A DNA stretch of 37,311 nt, from positions 1 to 37,311 of the forward strand of contig ONDK01000019.1 in assembly GCA_900316565.1 (NCBI GenBank), given 5' to 3'. The notes beneath the pieces are model-generated. The model did no database searches. It worked only from the letters and a program-made list of their open reading frames with translations, and had not been told where the DNA came from. Below, in pieces: positions 16,304 through 25,247 of this stretch (the stretch's first letter is position 1; every line of letters begins with the position of its first letter). A program made the position numbers and the translations under genes. The DNA comes from an uncultured Prevotella sp. Lineage in GTDB: Bacteria > Bacteroidota > Bacteroidia > Bacteroidales > Bacteroidaceae.

Positions 16304-17653
16304 TTACTTCTTGATGGGGTATTTAATGAGCAATACAATCATCAAAGCTGCTATTATAGCAGGGAACAGCGAGAACAGCGACCAAATCATGTTGAGTACC
16401 GATGGGGTGATGGATGCTGGGTCTACAATGGAATTGCCACTTGCGTCGGTTGTCATACTTGCTCCGGCAATGCCGAGGAACAGTGCTACTAGTGCACCTG
16501 AGATCGCGGTTCCGAGCTTCTGAGCCATTGTTCCTGATGAGAATATCAGACCTGTAGATGATGTGCCGTTCTTTTCCGTGGCATAGTCCGCAACGTCAGA
16601 GTACATTGACCATAGCAGCGGTGAATAGATGCCTATTCCCATGGATGTCAGTATCACGATGGCTACCATCACCCAAATCCATGAGGCTTTCATAGGAATG
16701 AAGAAAAAGATAACGGAGAATGCCAAGCAGATGATTGCCGCTACCATGAACGCTTTCTTTTTAGAGCCCATCTTCTTGGTGAACCAAGGTGAGATACCGC
16801 CGAAAATCATGCATGTCAACTCACCAAAGGTCATGAAGACGGTGTAGTTGATGATGAGATGTCCCATGGTTATATCTCCACCAAGGCAGTATGTGAACAT
16901 GTATCCTGCAGCTGCATAACGGAAGCCGTTGAAGAAGTTGGTGCAAACGCTAATGGCAGTGAGATAGAGCCAAGGCACGTTCTTCACTAGGTCTATGAAT
17001 TGCTTGCCGGAGTATTTCTCGGCCCTTTTCGGTTTTAGCCTTTCCTTAGTCATCATTCCGCATGCGAATGTCATTACGGCCGCGATGATACCGAAGAAGA
17101 TGCCAATCATGGAGTACTGATGCTGCTCTGTGCCTCCAACCATTTTCTGCACGTATGGGAACGACAAGAGGGTGATGAAGCCCATGGCGTAGGCGCCTAC
17201 CATTCTGAACGACGAGAACTGGTTTTTCTCATTGTCATCGTCGGTCATCACTCCTAAGAGAGAGCCGTATGGCACGTTCACCATGGTGTATATAGCCATC
17301 ATTGCCAGATAGAGCGTATAGGCGTATATACGCTTGCCTGTTATATCGAAGTCGGGAGTCTGGAGCAACAGGGCGAAGATGAGTCCGAAAGGCAGTGCTC
17401 CAAAGATGAGGAATGGTCTGTACGTGCCCCACTTCGACTGCATGCGGTCGGCAAGGGAGCCCATTATAGGGTCGGTAACAACATCAAAGAGGCGTGCCAC
17501 CAACATTAGAGTGGCCGCGTCGGCAAATGTCAGACCGAAGATATTGGTGAAGAATAGTGGGAAGGCTATGGACATTATCTTCCACGTGATACCGCCTGCG
17601 GCAGCGTCACCGAGTGCGTAGCCTATTTTTTCTGATAGTTTGATTTTAGCCAT
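16304..17653 (-). CDS. GPH-family (MelB-type) glycoside:cation symporter, probable mannobiose importer
   Basis: The 449-aa protein begins MAKIKLSEKIGYALGDAAAG, a hallmark of the glycoside-pentoside-hexuronide family. It has the cation-site motif ARLFDVVTDPIMGSLADR followed by KWGTYRPFLIFGALPFG. About 12 hydrophobic segments are visible, with a cytoplasmic loop at MTKERLKPKRAEKYSGKQF between the halves. It probably sits in the inner membrane and imports manno-oligosaccharides with Na+ or H+. Placement between GH130 (72 bp upstream) and the epimerase (14 bp downstream) points to mannobiose as substrate. The substrate is inferred from context only. Confidence 0.9.
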   Translation of the reverse strand: MAKIKLSEKIGYALGDAAAGGITWKIMSIAFPLFFTNIFGLTFADAATLMLVARLFDVVTDPIMGSLADRMQSKWGTYRPFLIFGALPFGLIFALLLQTPDFDITGKRIYAYTLYLAMMAIYTMVNVPYGSLLGVMTDDDNEKNQFSSFRMVGAYAMGFITLLSFPYVQKMVGGTEQHQYSMIGIFFGIIAAVMTFACGMMTKERLKPKRAEKYSGKQFIDLVKNVPWLYLTAISVCTNFFNGFRYAAAGYMFTYCLGGDITMGHLIINYTVFMTFGELTCMIFGGISPWFTKKMGSKKKAFMVAAIICLAFSVIFFFIPMKASWIWVMVAIVILTSMGIGIYSPLLWSMYSDVADYATEKNGTSSTGLIFSSGTMAQKLGTAISGALVALFLGIAGASMTTDASGNSIVDPASITPSVLNMIWSLFSLFPAIIAALMIVLLIKYPIKK

Positions 17654-17725
17654 TGATTGGATATTGCTGATAAAGCCTTTGCCAGAGTAATGCGATGCTC
17701 CGGCAAAGGCAAGTATTGGACTTTT

Positions 17726-18895
17726 TTATTTCAGGTTCTCTTTGTTCTTAGCAATGAGTTTTTTAATCGTCTCCACGCTCTTGCCGGTTGCGAACCCGTC
17801 GGAAGGTGTGTTCATGCAGTAGTCGACGAGCTTGTCGATGGTCGATGTTGCCACGTGCATGCGTGTGTCGGAGGAAGCGTAGTAAATGAAGACCTTGCCG
17901 TCCTCATCGGCAATCCATCCGTTGGAGAACACGACGTTCATCACGTCACCGATATACTCCTCACCCTGAGGCACTAGGAAGTATCCGCCCGGCTGTGCGA
18001 TGACACGTGTAGGATCGTCAAGGGCAGTCATATACATGTACAGGACATAACGGAGACCACTGGCGCAGCCGCGTACACCGTGTGCCAGATGCAGCCATCC
18101 CTTAGGAGTCTTGATAGGATGTGGACCCTCACCGTTTTTCACTTCCATGATGGTGTGGTAGTGGCGAAGGTTGATAATCTTCTCTTCCTTAACCTCGGCG
18201 TGCTCGATGTCGTCGACAAGAGCCCAGCCGATGCCGCCGCCTGAGCCTGCATCGATGAATCCGTCCTGAGGACGTGTATAGAAAGCGTACTTCCCGTCAA
18301 CGAATTCCGGGTGCAGGACGACGTTACGCTGCTGGCTCTTCGATTTCAGGTCCGGGAGACGCTGCCAGTTTATGAGGTCTTTGGTGCGTGCTATACCTGC
18401 TGTTGCCGTGGCTGCACTGAGGTCGCCGGGCTGACTGTCATCGTGTCTCTCGGCGCAGAACACGCCGTATATCCATCCGTCCTCGTGTGCTGTGAGACGC
18501 ATATCGTAGACATTGGTAGCCGGGATGACATCCTCCGGCATGGTGATGGGCTCCGGCCAGAAACGGAAGTTGTCTACGCCGTTAGGGCTCTCAGCTACAG
18601 CGAAGAAGCTCTTACGGTCAGCACCTTCCACGCGTACTACAAGCAAGTACTTGCCGTGCCATTTAATGGCTCCGCTGTTGAGCGTAGCGTTCATCATGAT
18701 GCGCTGCATGAGGTGCGGATTGTCGTTCTCGTTGAAGTCGTAGCGCCACTCCAGTGGTGTGTGCTCTGCGGTGAGGATAGGATACTTGTAACGTGTGTAG
18801 ATGCCGTTTCCCCACTCCTCTGCTATGTTCTTGCGGCTGAGAAGCTCTTCGTGATGGGCTCTCAAAGCCTTTACCTTTTCTTGAAAGTTTGCCAT
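17726..18895 (-). CDS. 4-O-beta-D-mannosyl-D-glucose phosphorylase (GH130_1)
   Basis: The 389-aa five-bladed propeller enzyme has no signal peptide. It matches GH130 subfamily 1: EWGNGIYTRYKYPILTAEHT, then LLVVRVEGADRKSFFAVAES, and the catalytic-acid motif ATNVYDMRLT with Asp131. This is the same position reported for the Bacteroides fragilis mannosylglucose phosphorylase. Later segments are RNVVLHPEFVDGKYAFYTRP and HLAHGVRGCASGLRYVLY. It splits mannosyl-glucose with phosphate into mannose-1-phosphate and glucose. Together with the epimerase and transporter it forms the cytoplasmic half of the mannan pathway. It lies 130 bp after the GH26 gene. Confidence 0.95.
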   Translation of the reverse strand: MANFQEKVKALRAHHEELLSRKNIAEEWGNGIYTRYKYPILTAEHTPLEWRYDFNENDNPHLMQRIMMNATLNSGAIKWHGKYLLVVRVEGADRKSFFAVAESPNGVDNFRFWPEPITMPEDVIPATNVYDMRLTAHEDGWIYGVFCAERHDDSQPGDLSAATATAGIARTKDLINWQRLPDLKSKSQQRNVVLHPEFVDGKYAFYTRPQDGFIDAGSGGGIGWALVDDIEHAEVKEEKIINLRHYHTIMEVKNGEGPHPIKTPKGWLHLAHGVRGCASGLRYVLYMYMTALDDPTRVIAQPGGYFLVPQGEEYIGDVMNVVFSNGWIADEDGKVFIYYASSDTRMHVATSTIDKLVDYCMNTPSDGFATGKSVETIKKLIAKNKENLK

Positions 18896-19025
18896 TGTTG
18901 TTCTTAATTTATATATTGTTATCAGTTTCCGTTATAAGATAATCTCTTTTCTATTCACATCATCCAAAGCTGTGGTACCAATACTCTTTATGGACAGCCA
19001 CTGCGCTGGAGGATTTTGACAGTGG

Positions 19026-20099
19026 TTACTTAATCTTTCTTACCTTGTCGGCCAAGAGGATTCTGCCGCTGTTGTACATCTTCATGAAGTCCTGTGCGCT
19101 GTGTTCGTCCTTTGATGGTCCGAAGTATTCCTTCTTGGCGTTGCGCCAAGGCAGGAACCAGCAGACAGGATATCTGTCGAGTATCGGTTTCAGTACACGT
19201 GTCCACCATGTGGCGTCCGGTGAGTTCTTGTAGCCGCATTCCGTCAGTGCTATTAGCCGCCCGTGCTCCTTGGCAAAGGCGGTAATGAATGTCAAATCGG
19301 CGTTGGTCATCCTCACGAAGTCGGCCTCCGTGCCCCACTGGTAAGCGTCCTCACCGATGATGGCTACGCGGTCGTCGCCCGGATAGCGCTTAAGGAAGCG
19401 CTCTGTTGTCCATTCTCCGTCGAGGTTCGGAGAGTAGCTGTAAAGGAGGTTGTCCAGTCCGCGGCTGTTGAGATAGTCCTGAAGCATGTCCCACAAACCT
19501 CTGTATTCCTCGTCTGAGCACAACTTCTGTCCCCACCAGAACCATGAGCCGTTGTTCTCGTGCCATGGGCGGAAAACGATAGGAATGTTTCTGCCCTTCT
19601 TGTCCTTAAGGGTGAGCAGAAAGTCGGCTACGCGTTTCATCCATGTCTGGAATTTCTCGTGCTCGCTACCGCCAGGCAGAACACTTCTGACCACCGTGCT
19701 GTCCGATGTGTCCCATGCCGTGCTGCCTGTCAGAGGGTTACGCGGATGCCAGGAGAATGTTACGATGCCACCGCGTTCACTCTGGGCTATTGCCTCGTCG
19801 TGAATGAGGTTGAACGGGACACTGTCGAGGTCCTTGCTGTCACCCATCTCAATACCACCGAGGTCGAAGCCCATAACGGCAGGGTAGGAGCCTGTGAGGT
19901 CCTTGGTGTCGGACCGTCCGGGCACGTATTCCCATGTTATCCCGTAGAACGGGTCGTCTTGGTGCCCGTACATCACTCCGAACTTTTGTATCTTTGTGAG
20001 ACGCTTCATCAGCTTCTGCGCCGGTGTCTTCGCTGCCATAGCAATTGCTGTGCAGAATAGGGTCGCTGCCAACATTATAAGCCTTGTTTTCTTTCTCAT
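19026..20099 (-). CDS. Beta-mannanase, GH26 (periplasmic type)
   Basis: The 357-aa enzyme has a signal peptide (MRKKTRLIMLAATLFCTAIA, cleaved near MAA) and no lipobox. A single GH26 barrel follows. KFGVMYGHQDDPFYGITWEY and YPAVMGFDLGGIEMG form its first strands, and VTFSWHPRNP the substrate-binding loop. The acid/base is Glu181 in VFRPWHENNGSWFWWG and the nucleophile Glu287 in LIALTECGY. GH26 enzymes in such loci cut beta-1,4-mannan or manno-oligosaccharides, often releasing mannobiose. The lack of a lipoprotein signal suggests a periplasmic site, matching the mannobiose-importing transporter downstream. It lies 37 bp after the CE7 gene. Confidence 0.95.
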   Translation of the reverse strand: MRKKTRLIMLAATLFCTAIAMAAKTPAQKLMKRLTKIQKFGVMYGHQDDPFYGITWEYVPGRSDTKDLTGSYPAVMGFDLGGIEMGDSKDLDSVPFNLIHDEAIAQSERGGIVTFSWHPRNPLTGSTAWDTSDSTVVRSVLPGGSEHEKFQTWMKRVADFLLTLKDKKGRNIPIVFRPWHENNGSWFWWGQKLCSDEEYRGLWDMLQDYLNSRGLDNLLYSYSPNLDGEWTTERFLKRYPGDDRVAIIGEDAYQWGTEADFVRMTNADLTFITAFAKEHGRLIALTECGYKNSPDATWWTRVLKPILDRYPVCWFLPWRNAKKEYFGPSKDEHSAQDFMKMYNSGRILLADKVRKIK

Positions 20100-20136
20100 A
20101 TATAATTAATGTGTATTGATTTGTATAAAACGGGGA

Positions 20137-21432
20137 TTATTGGATATTCATCTCCTTTCTAATGAAAGCCTGCCATTCGTCCCATTGCTCCTGGTACCAG
20201 AAATGTCCCGTCATCTGATAGACGGAGAGCGTCTTCGGTGCCTTTATTATATTATATGTGGAGTAGGATGATGTAGGTGGCACTGTCTCGTCGTTGTATC
20301 CGAAACTGTACCAGCCAGGTTGGGTAACACGGCGGGCGAAGTTGACACCGTCGAAATATCTTGCACCTTCTATCTTCTTTTCCATCAGAGTCTTGTCGAG
20401 ACCGTTCTTCATGTCCCAGTAAAATGGATGCGGCCAGCCTCCTCCTACATTGTGCACCTCAGCTTCATAATCGCACATAGCATCGTGGACCACACCTAGA
20501 AATGTTATCCGCTTGTCGAGAGCCGCTGTAGCGAGAGAGAGAAATCCACCCTGGCTTGCACCGGTAACGCCGATAGTCTTTCCGTCCCATTCCGGTAGCG
20601 AGGCTATGTAGTCGACGCCGCGCACTGCTCCCGTTACCACACGCTTATAATAGTTCTTGTTGGGCTCTGCGAGGTTTACCTCCCAATAGTTGTTCAGCGC
20701 ACCGTTGAGGAGGTCGTCGTAGACATCCTGCTGCATGGTGACGGGAATGCCGTGGATGCCTATCTCCAGGACGATACATTTACCAGGTGCCGTGTATGTG
20801 TCACCGCTGTAGGGACGTACTCCAGCGCCTGGGACACGTAGCAGTGCCGGGTATTTTCCCGGGTTCACGGGCACTGACAGTATGCCGAAGATGCGTGAGT
20901 TCCATCTGTCGTTGACATAGCTTATCTCATAGACGTTGGCATCCTTTGTGCAGCGCTCGGGAAGCAGACGGCGCGTAGGGTTGAGGTCGTTCTTGCGTGC
21001 TTCGTCGAGTGCTTTCTTCCAGAACGTGTCAAAGTCTTTAGGCTCCTGGCAGTATGGAGTGAGCTTCTCGGGGGAGAAGCCTGCCGTGCAGAGGCCCTCG
21101 TAGTCCTTGCCTGCGACGTGGGCCGTAGCCTTGACGCGGTAGAACCCCGGCTTGTTCATCGTGCCGGTCCATTTTGTGGCTCCGTCCTTCAGTGTCACTG
21201 TCTTTCTGTTGTCAGGGTACATGACGGGTCCGGCTTCGATGTCGACAGTTACGTTGCTGAGCAGTGTCGCCGACTTGCGAACCTCTATGGTGAATGTGGC
21301 CTTCTCGCCAGTTTTGTAGTTCCAGTCTTTATGGTCAGGACAGATCGACACTACAATGTTGTTGCCTCTTATCTGTGCCGAGAGTGGCAGAAGCAGCATT
21401 AGTCCAAAGAAAAGTATAGTTAAGCGTTTCAT
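20137..21432 (-). CDS. Acetyl esterase, CE7/AXE1 family, secreted
   Basis: The 431-aa protein has a signal peptide (MKRLTILFFGLMLLLPLSAQ). A beta-sandwich of about 95 residues (25-118) precedes an alpha/beta-hydrolase domain of the acetyl-xylan-esterase type. The triad is visible: Ser293 in VTGASQGGFLSLA, Asp381 in FGYNDETVPPTSSY and His410 in MTGHFWYQEQ. The RGVDYIASLPEWDGKTIGV stretch is typical of CE7. It would remove O-acetyl groups from mannan oligosaccharides, in the periplasm, before GH26 attack. It is the first gene of the leftward arm, with a TATCTTTG -7 element 30-37 bp upstream. Acetylated mannan rather than xylan is inferred from the neighbours. Confidence 0.9.
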   Translation of the reverse strand: MKRLTILFFGLMLLLPLSAQIRGNNIVVSICPDHKDWNYKTGEKATFTIEVRKSATLLSNVTVDIEAGPVMYPDNRKTVTLKDGATKWTGTMNKPGFYRVKATAHVAGKDYEGLCTAGFSPEKLTPYCQEPKDFDTFWKKALDEARKNDLNPTRRLLPERCTKDANVYEISYVNDRWNSRIFGILSVPVNPGKYPALLRVPGAGVRPYSGDTYTAPGKCIVLEIGIHGIPVTMQQDVYDDLLNGALNNYWEVNLAEPNKNYYKRVVTGAVRGVDYIASLPEWDGKTIGVTGASQGGFLSLATAALDKRITFLGVVHDAMCDYEAEVHNVGGGWPHPFYWDMKNGLDKTLMEKKIEGARYFDGVNFARRVTQPGWYSFGYNDETVPPTSSYSTYNIIKAPKTLSVYQMTGHFWYQEQWDEWQAFIRKEMNIQ

Positions 21433-21461
21433 CTAATTATTGGTTTTGTAAATTACTGCTG

Positions 21462-21469
21462 CAAAGATA
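21462..21469 (-). promoter_or_regulatory. -7 promoter element for the leftward mannan operon
   Basis: The minus strand reads TATCTTTG, identical to the element in front of susC at 21672-21679. There is no TTG at the normal -33 spacing, which fits a promoter that needs an activator. Confidence 0.6.
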
Positions 21470-21492
21470 TGTAATTTATTTCAAAATCATTT

Positions 21493-21671
21493 ATACTTTT
21501 TTGCGCAATATATGTACTTTATATTTGATATTGGTCAATTTTGATTTTTTTGTCAATCGATTGCAGTGAATAAATAGTTCCACATTATATTATATTAGAG
21601 TGTTTTATGAAAATAACAAAAAAGTATCACTTTTCATCAATAAAATATTATAAAGTTATACTTATTTTGTT
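21493..21671. promoter_or_regulatory. Candidate shared operator in the divergent control region
   Basis: CAAAAAAGTAT occurs on the minus strand at 21503-21493, 23 bp upstream of the leftward -7 element. It occurs again on the plus strand at 21617-21627, 44 bp upstream of the susC -7 element. A near-copy in inverted orientation, ATACTTATTTTGTT (21658-21671), abuts the susC -7 element and forms an imperfect inverted repeat with AACAAAAAAGTAT (21615-21627). The difference in spacing between the two arms is 21 bp, two helical turns. The region is very AT-rich, so chance matches are possible. Confidence 0.4.
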
Positions 21672-21679
21672 TATCTTTG
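21672..21679 (+). promoter_or_regulatory. -7 promoter element for the SusC/SusD operon
   Basis: TATCTTTG matches TAnnTTTG and predicts a 5' leader of about 235 nt before the susC ATG at 21921. No -33 TTG is present at standard spacing, consistent with activator dependence. Confidence 0.6.
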
Positions 21680-21779
21680 CACCGTTAAAGGATATAAAAT
21701 CGAATATGGTTTGACCTAATTAAAGCCGATAACGCTATAACATTGTAAAATTGACTTAACTAATTTAAAATAAAAACTT

Positions 21780-21920
21780 ATGAAAAATCAGTCTTTGCTA
21801 AAATCAAATTCCACTTGACGCTTTTCTGTCTTGGGCAGAATGGTGCCAATTCTCTTCTTAACTAAACCTGACACCCGATGGTGTCTAAAATCAAACAATT
21901 AACAATAAATACTATCGTTT
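21780..21920 (+). other. Leader region of susC with a 12-codon ORF and hairpin
   Basis: A short ORF starts at ATG 21780 (MKNQSLLKSNST, TGA at 21816-21818). The same frame then stays open after the TGA until a TAA just before susC. A perfect hairpin, GACACC-CGAT-GGTGTC (21870-21885), lies 35 bp before the susC ATG. A weaker GGCA/TGCC stem precedes it. No T-run follows, so this is not a normal terminator. It may affect translation or RNA stability. Confidence 0.35.
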
Positions 21921-24900
21921 ATGTATCTACAAGTCAAAAGAGCTGCATTCGCTCTGTTTCTTAGCCTGTTCTGTTTTGTGGCCAAGGCCCAGAAGACAGT
22001 TACGGGTACTGTACAAGATGCTAGCGGTGAACCGATGATCGGCGTAACAGTATTGGCTAATGGTAAGCCTGTAGCCGTTACAGACATTGATGGTGCTTTC
22101 TCTGTGCCTAATGCCACTCCGTCAACGGTCATCAAACTCTCTTATGTCGGATATCTTGACCAACAGTTCAAAGTTGGCGACAAGACATCCTTCAACATTA
22201 CTCTTAATGAAGACAACCATAACCTTGATGAGGTCGTCGTCGTTGGTTATGGTACCATGAAGAAAAGTGACCTCGCAGGAGCTTCCACTTCTCTTGATGA
22301 GAAGACCCTCAAGAGCGCGCCTCTGACAAATATCGACCAGAGCTTCCAGGGACGTGTAGCCGGTGTCAACGCTGTTCAGACATCCGGTGCGCCAGGTTCT
22401 GGCATCTCCGTTCAGGTGCGTGGTCAGGCTACCATCAACGCAGGCAGCGACCCACTGTATGTTGTCGATGGAGTTATCTTCAACGCGCAAAGCAACAGCG
22501 GTGCTTCGCTCGGTCTCGGCGACGCACTGGGTAATGGCTCTCACTCTTCAGTATCGCCTCTGTCTACGCTGGCTCCACAGGATATCGTAAGCATAGAGGT
22601 CCTCAAGGATGCTTCTGCAACAGCCATTTACGGTGCACAGGGTGCTAACGGTGTCGTGCTCATTACTACAAAGAAAGGTAAGAGCGGCGACGCTAAGTTC
22701 ACATATACAGGCAGCGTAACGGTAAGCCGGCAGAACAAGCGTATAGACATCATGAACCTCCGTCAGTTCGCAGAGTATTACAATACACTCGTGCAGCAAG
22801 GAGAACTCTCTCAGCCGGATAAGTTCTATAGCGACCCGTCTGTCCTCGGTCGTGGTACCAACTGGCAGGACGCTATCTTCCGTACTGCTTGGCAGACAAC
22901 ACATCAGTTGAGTGCAGAAGGCGGTACAGAAAAGGTACACTATTACATTTCAAGCAGTTACGACGATCAGGATGGTACTATCATCGGCTCTAACTTCCGC
23001 CGTTTCAACACTCGTGTCAACTTGGACGCTCAACTGAAGAAATGGTTGAAGATCGGATTCAATGGAACATTCGCACAAACTCACGAGTCGCTAAAACTCG
23101 CTGACTCTGACGAAGGACTTATCAGCTATTCTCTGACTACACCTCCTGACATTCAGATTTATAATATTGACGGTTCTTACTCAAGCGTCTCGAAGGAAGG
23201 ATTCTCCAATCCTAATCCTATCGCAATGGCAATGATGGATGATATTCTTCTGAAGCGACAGACTCTTAATGGAAGCATATATATCGATGTAACTCCTATC
23301 AAGAATCTTACTTGGCATAGCCAGTTCGGATATGATGTAAACTCTTCACGCTCACAGACCTATGAGCCAATGGTTCACCTCGGAACGTGGGATCGTTCAC
23401 AGAACCAGGGACGTATCCAGAAGAACAGTGGATACTTCTGGTCGTTCAATAACTATGTACAGTATAACATGCAGTTCGGCAAGCATGGCATCACAGCTAT
23501 GATCGGACAGGAGGCATGGAAATCAAATTATGACTATACTGGTATCTTTAATACTAATCTTCCAAGTGATGTAGTCCACAATCCGGCACTCGGTCAGGGC
23601 ACACCAAAGATTTTCGAGGGATGGGGAAGTACATCAATGGCTTCTTTCTTCACTCGTGAGACCTATAACTATGATGACCGTTATCTTGGCACATATACCT
23701 ATCGTTATGATGGCTCGTCAAACTTTGGACCTAACAAGCGTTGGGCTGGATTCCACTCTTTTGCTTTAGCATGGCGCTTCTCCAATGAGAAGTTCATAAA
23801 GAAATTCGCAGGAAAGTGGCTCTCTAATGGCAAACTCCGTCTTGGCTGGGGTCAGACCGGTAACTCAAATATCGGTGGATACAAATGGGGTTCTACCGTC
23901 GACCCAATGGAGACCGGACTTGGCATGGGGTATAAGCCTGCCAACCTGAAGAACCCGGACATTAAGTGGGAAACTCAGGAGCAGTGGAACGTAGGACTTG
24001 ACCTCGGTTTCTTCAACAGCCGTGTCAACCTTACTGTCGATTGGTATAAGAAGGAGTCGAAGGACATGCTTATGCAGCTCATCCTCCCGTCCATCATGGG
24101 AACAAGTGGAAATCCATCGTCCGCTCTGGCTGCACCTTGGGGTAACTATGGTGATATTGAAAATCATGGATTTGAATTTGCATTGAGTACACACCCAATC
24201 ATTACAAAGAATTTCACTTGGGACAGTGATGTCAATATATCTATCAACCGCAACAAACTGAAGAGCCTTTCAGGCTCAACAGCTATTGTCGGTTATGGTC
24301 AGTGGACTGATGTTGTCAGCCGTTCCGTTCCAGGGGAATCTCTGTATAACTTCTATGGATATAAGGTTGAAGGTGTATATACTAGCCTTGAGGACATAAT
24401 GAATTCTCCTGTTAATACACTTCAGCAGAACAACCCTATCGTTACTGATGCTGATGGTAAGAAGCACTGGAGCAAAGAGGCTGGTAAGTATAGCCGTACT
24501 AACACTACATTTATCGGTGATTTGAAGTTCAAAGATGTAAATGGCGATGGTGTTATTGATGAACACGATAAAACAAATATTGGTTCGCCAATGCCTAAAT
24601 GGACATTCGGATGGAACAACACGTTCCGTTGGAAGCAGTGGGATCTCAACATCTTCATCAACGGCTCTGTTGGAAACAAGGTAGGTAACTACCTGAAGAT
24701 GAAACTGACACATATGAATTCTGCTTGGTCTAACCAGCTGACTGATGTCAACAAGCACGCCATACTTCAGCCTATTGATCCTAACAAGCAATATCCGTTC
24801 ACTGTCCAAGTAACGGACCCGACAAAGGATAATCCTAATCATATGAAGGATGTTACCATCAATAACTGGTACGATGATGCTTCAAACGTTACTGTTTCTA

Positions 24901-25226
24901 ACGTAGGAACGGTTACGCCACGAGCTTCAATCAATGACCCTAACGATAACGACGCATGGAGCGATCGTTACATAGAAGGAGCTTCTTATCTGCGTCTTAA
25001 GAGCATCACTCTTGGCTATACATTCAAGCCGGAGCTTGTTCACAAGATTGGTCTGACGAACCTTCGCCTGACTCTCAACGCCACCAACCTCTTCACCATT
25101 ACTGGTTATGACGGTTACGACCCTGAGGTCGGTGTTTCTACAGCTGCTGCCAATGTATATGGTCTTGATAACGGACGCTATCCGTCGCCAACAACTGTGT
25201 CATTTGGTCTGTCAGCATCTTTCTAA
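21921..25226 (+). CDS. SusC/RagA-family TonB-dependent transporter for manno-oligosaccharides
   Basis: The 1101-aa protein has a signal peptide (MYLQVKRAAFALFLSLFCFV, cleaved near KAQ). A carboxypeptidase-regulatory-like domain (about residues 25-105, VTGTVQDASGEPMIGVTV) follows. The TonB-box-like LDEVVVVGYGT leads into the plug (SAPLTNIDQSFQGRVAGVNA, later VLKDASATAIYGAQGANGVV). The rest is a 22-strand-type barrel ending TVSFGLSASF. It imports oligosaccharides across the outer membrane with energy from TonB. SusD follows after 21 bp. The substrate, mannan fragments, is inferred from the surrounding enzymes. It is first in the rightward arm, behind a long leader and a TATCTTTG element. Confidence 0.95.
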   Translation: MYLQVKRAAFALFLSLFCFVAKAQKTVTGTVQDASGEPMIGVTVLANGKPVAVTDIDGAFSVPNATPSTVIKLSYVGYLDQQFKVGDKTSFNITLNEDNHNLDEVVVVGYGTMKKSDLAGASTSLDEKTLKSAPLTNIDQSFQGRVAGVNAVQTSGAPGSGISVQVRGQATINAGSDPLYVVDGVIFNAQSNSGASLGLGDALGNGSHSSVSPLSTLAPQDIVSIEVLKDASATAIYGAQGANGVVLITTKKGKSGDAKFTYTGSVTVSRQNKRIDIMNLRQFAEYYNTLVQQGELSQPDKFYSDPSVLGRGTNWQDAIFRTAWQTTHQLSAEGGTEKVHYYISSSYDDQDGTIIGSNFRRFNTRVNLDAQLKKWLKIGFNGTFAQTHESLKLADSDEGLISYSLTTPPDIQIYNIDGSYSSVSKEGFSNPNPIAMAMMDDILLKRQTLNGSIYIDVTPIKNLTWHSQFGYDVNSSRSQTYEPMVHLGTWDRSQNQGRIQKNSGYFWSFNNYVQYNMQFGKHGITAMIGQEAWKSNYDYTGIFNTNLPSDVVHNPALGQGTPKIFEGWGSTSMASFFTRETYNYDDRYLGTYTYRYDGSSNFGPNKRWAGFHSFALAWRFSNEKFIKKFAGKWLSNGKLRLGWGQTGNSNIGGYKWGSTVDPMETGLGMGYKPANLKNPDIKWETQEQWNVGLDLGFFNSRVNLTVDWYKKESKDMLMQLILPSIMGTSGNPSSALAAPWGNYGDIENHGFEFALSTHPIITKNFTWDSDVNISINRNKLKSLSGSTAIVGYGQWTDVVSRSVPGESLYNFYGYKVEGVYTSLEDIMNSPVNTLQQNNPIVTDADGKKHWSKEAGKYSRTNTTFIGDLKFKDVNGDGVIDEHDKTNIGSPMPKWTFGWNNTFRWKQWDLNIFINGSVGNKVGNYLKMKLTHMNSAWSNQLTDVNKHAILQPIDPNKQYPFTVQVTDPTKDNPNHMKDVTINNWYDDASNVTVSNVGTVTPRASINDPNDNDAWSDRYIEGASYLRLKSITLGYTFKPELVHKIGLTNLRLTLNATNLFTITGYDGYDPEVGVSTAAANVYGLDNGRYPSPTTVSFGLSASF

Positions 25227-25247
25227 ATTACTAACAGCATAAATATT

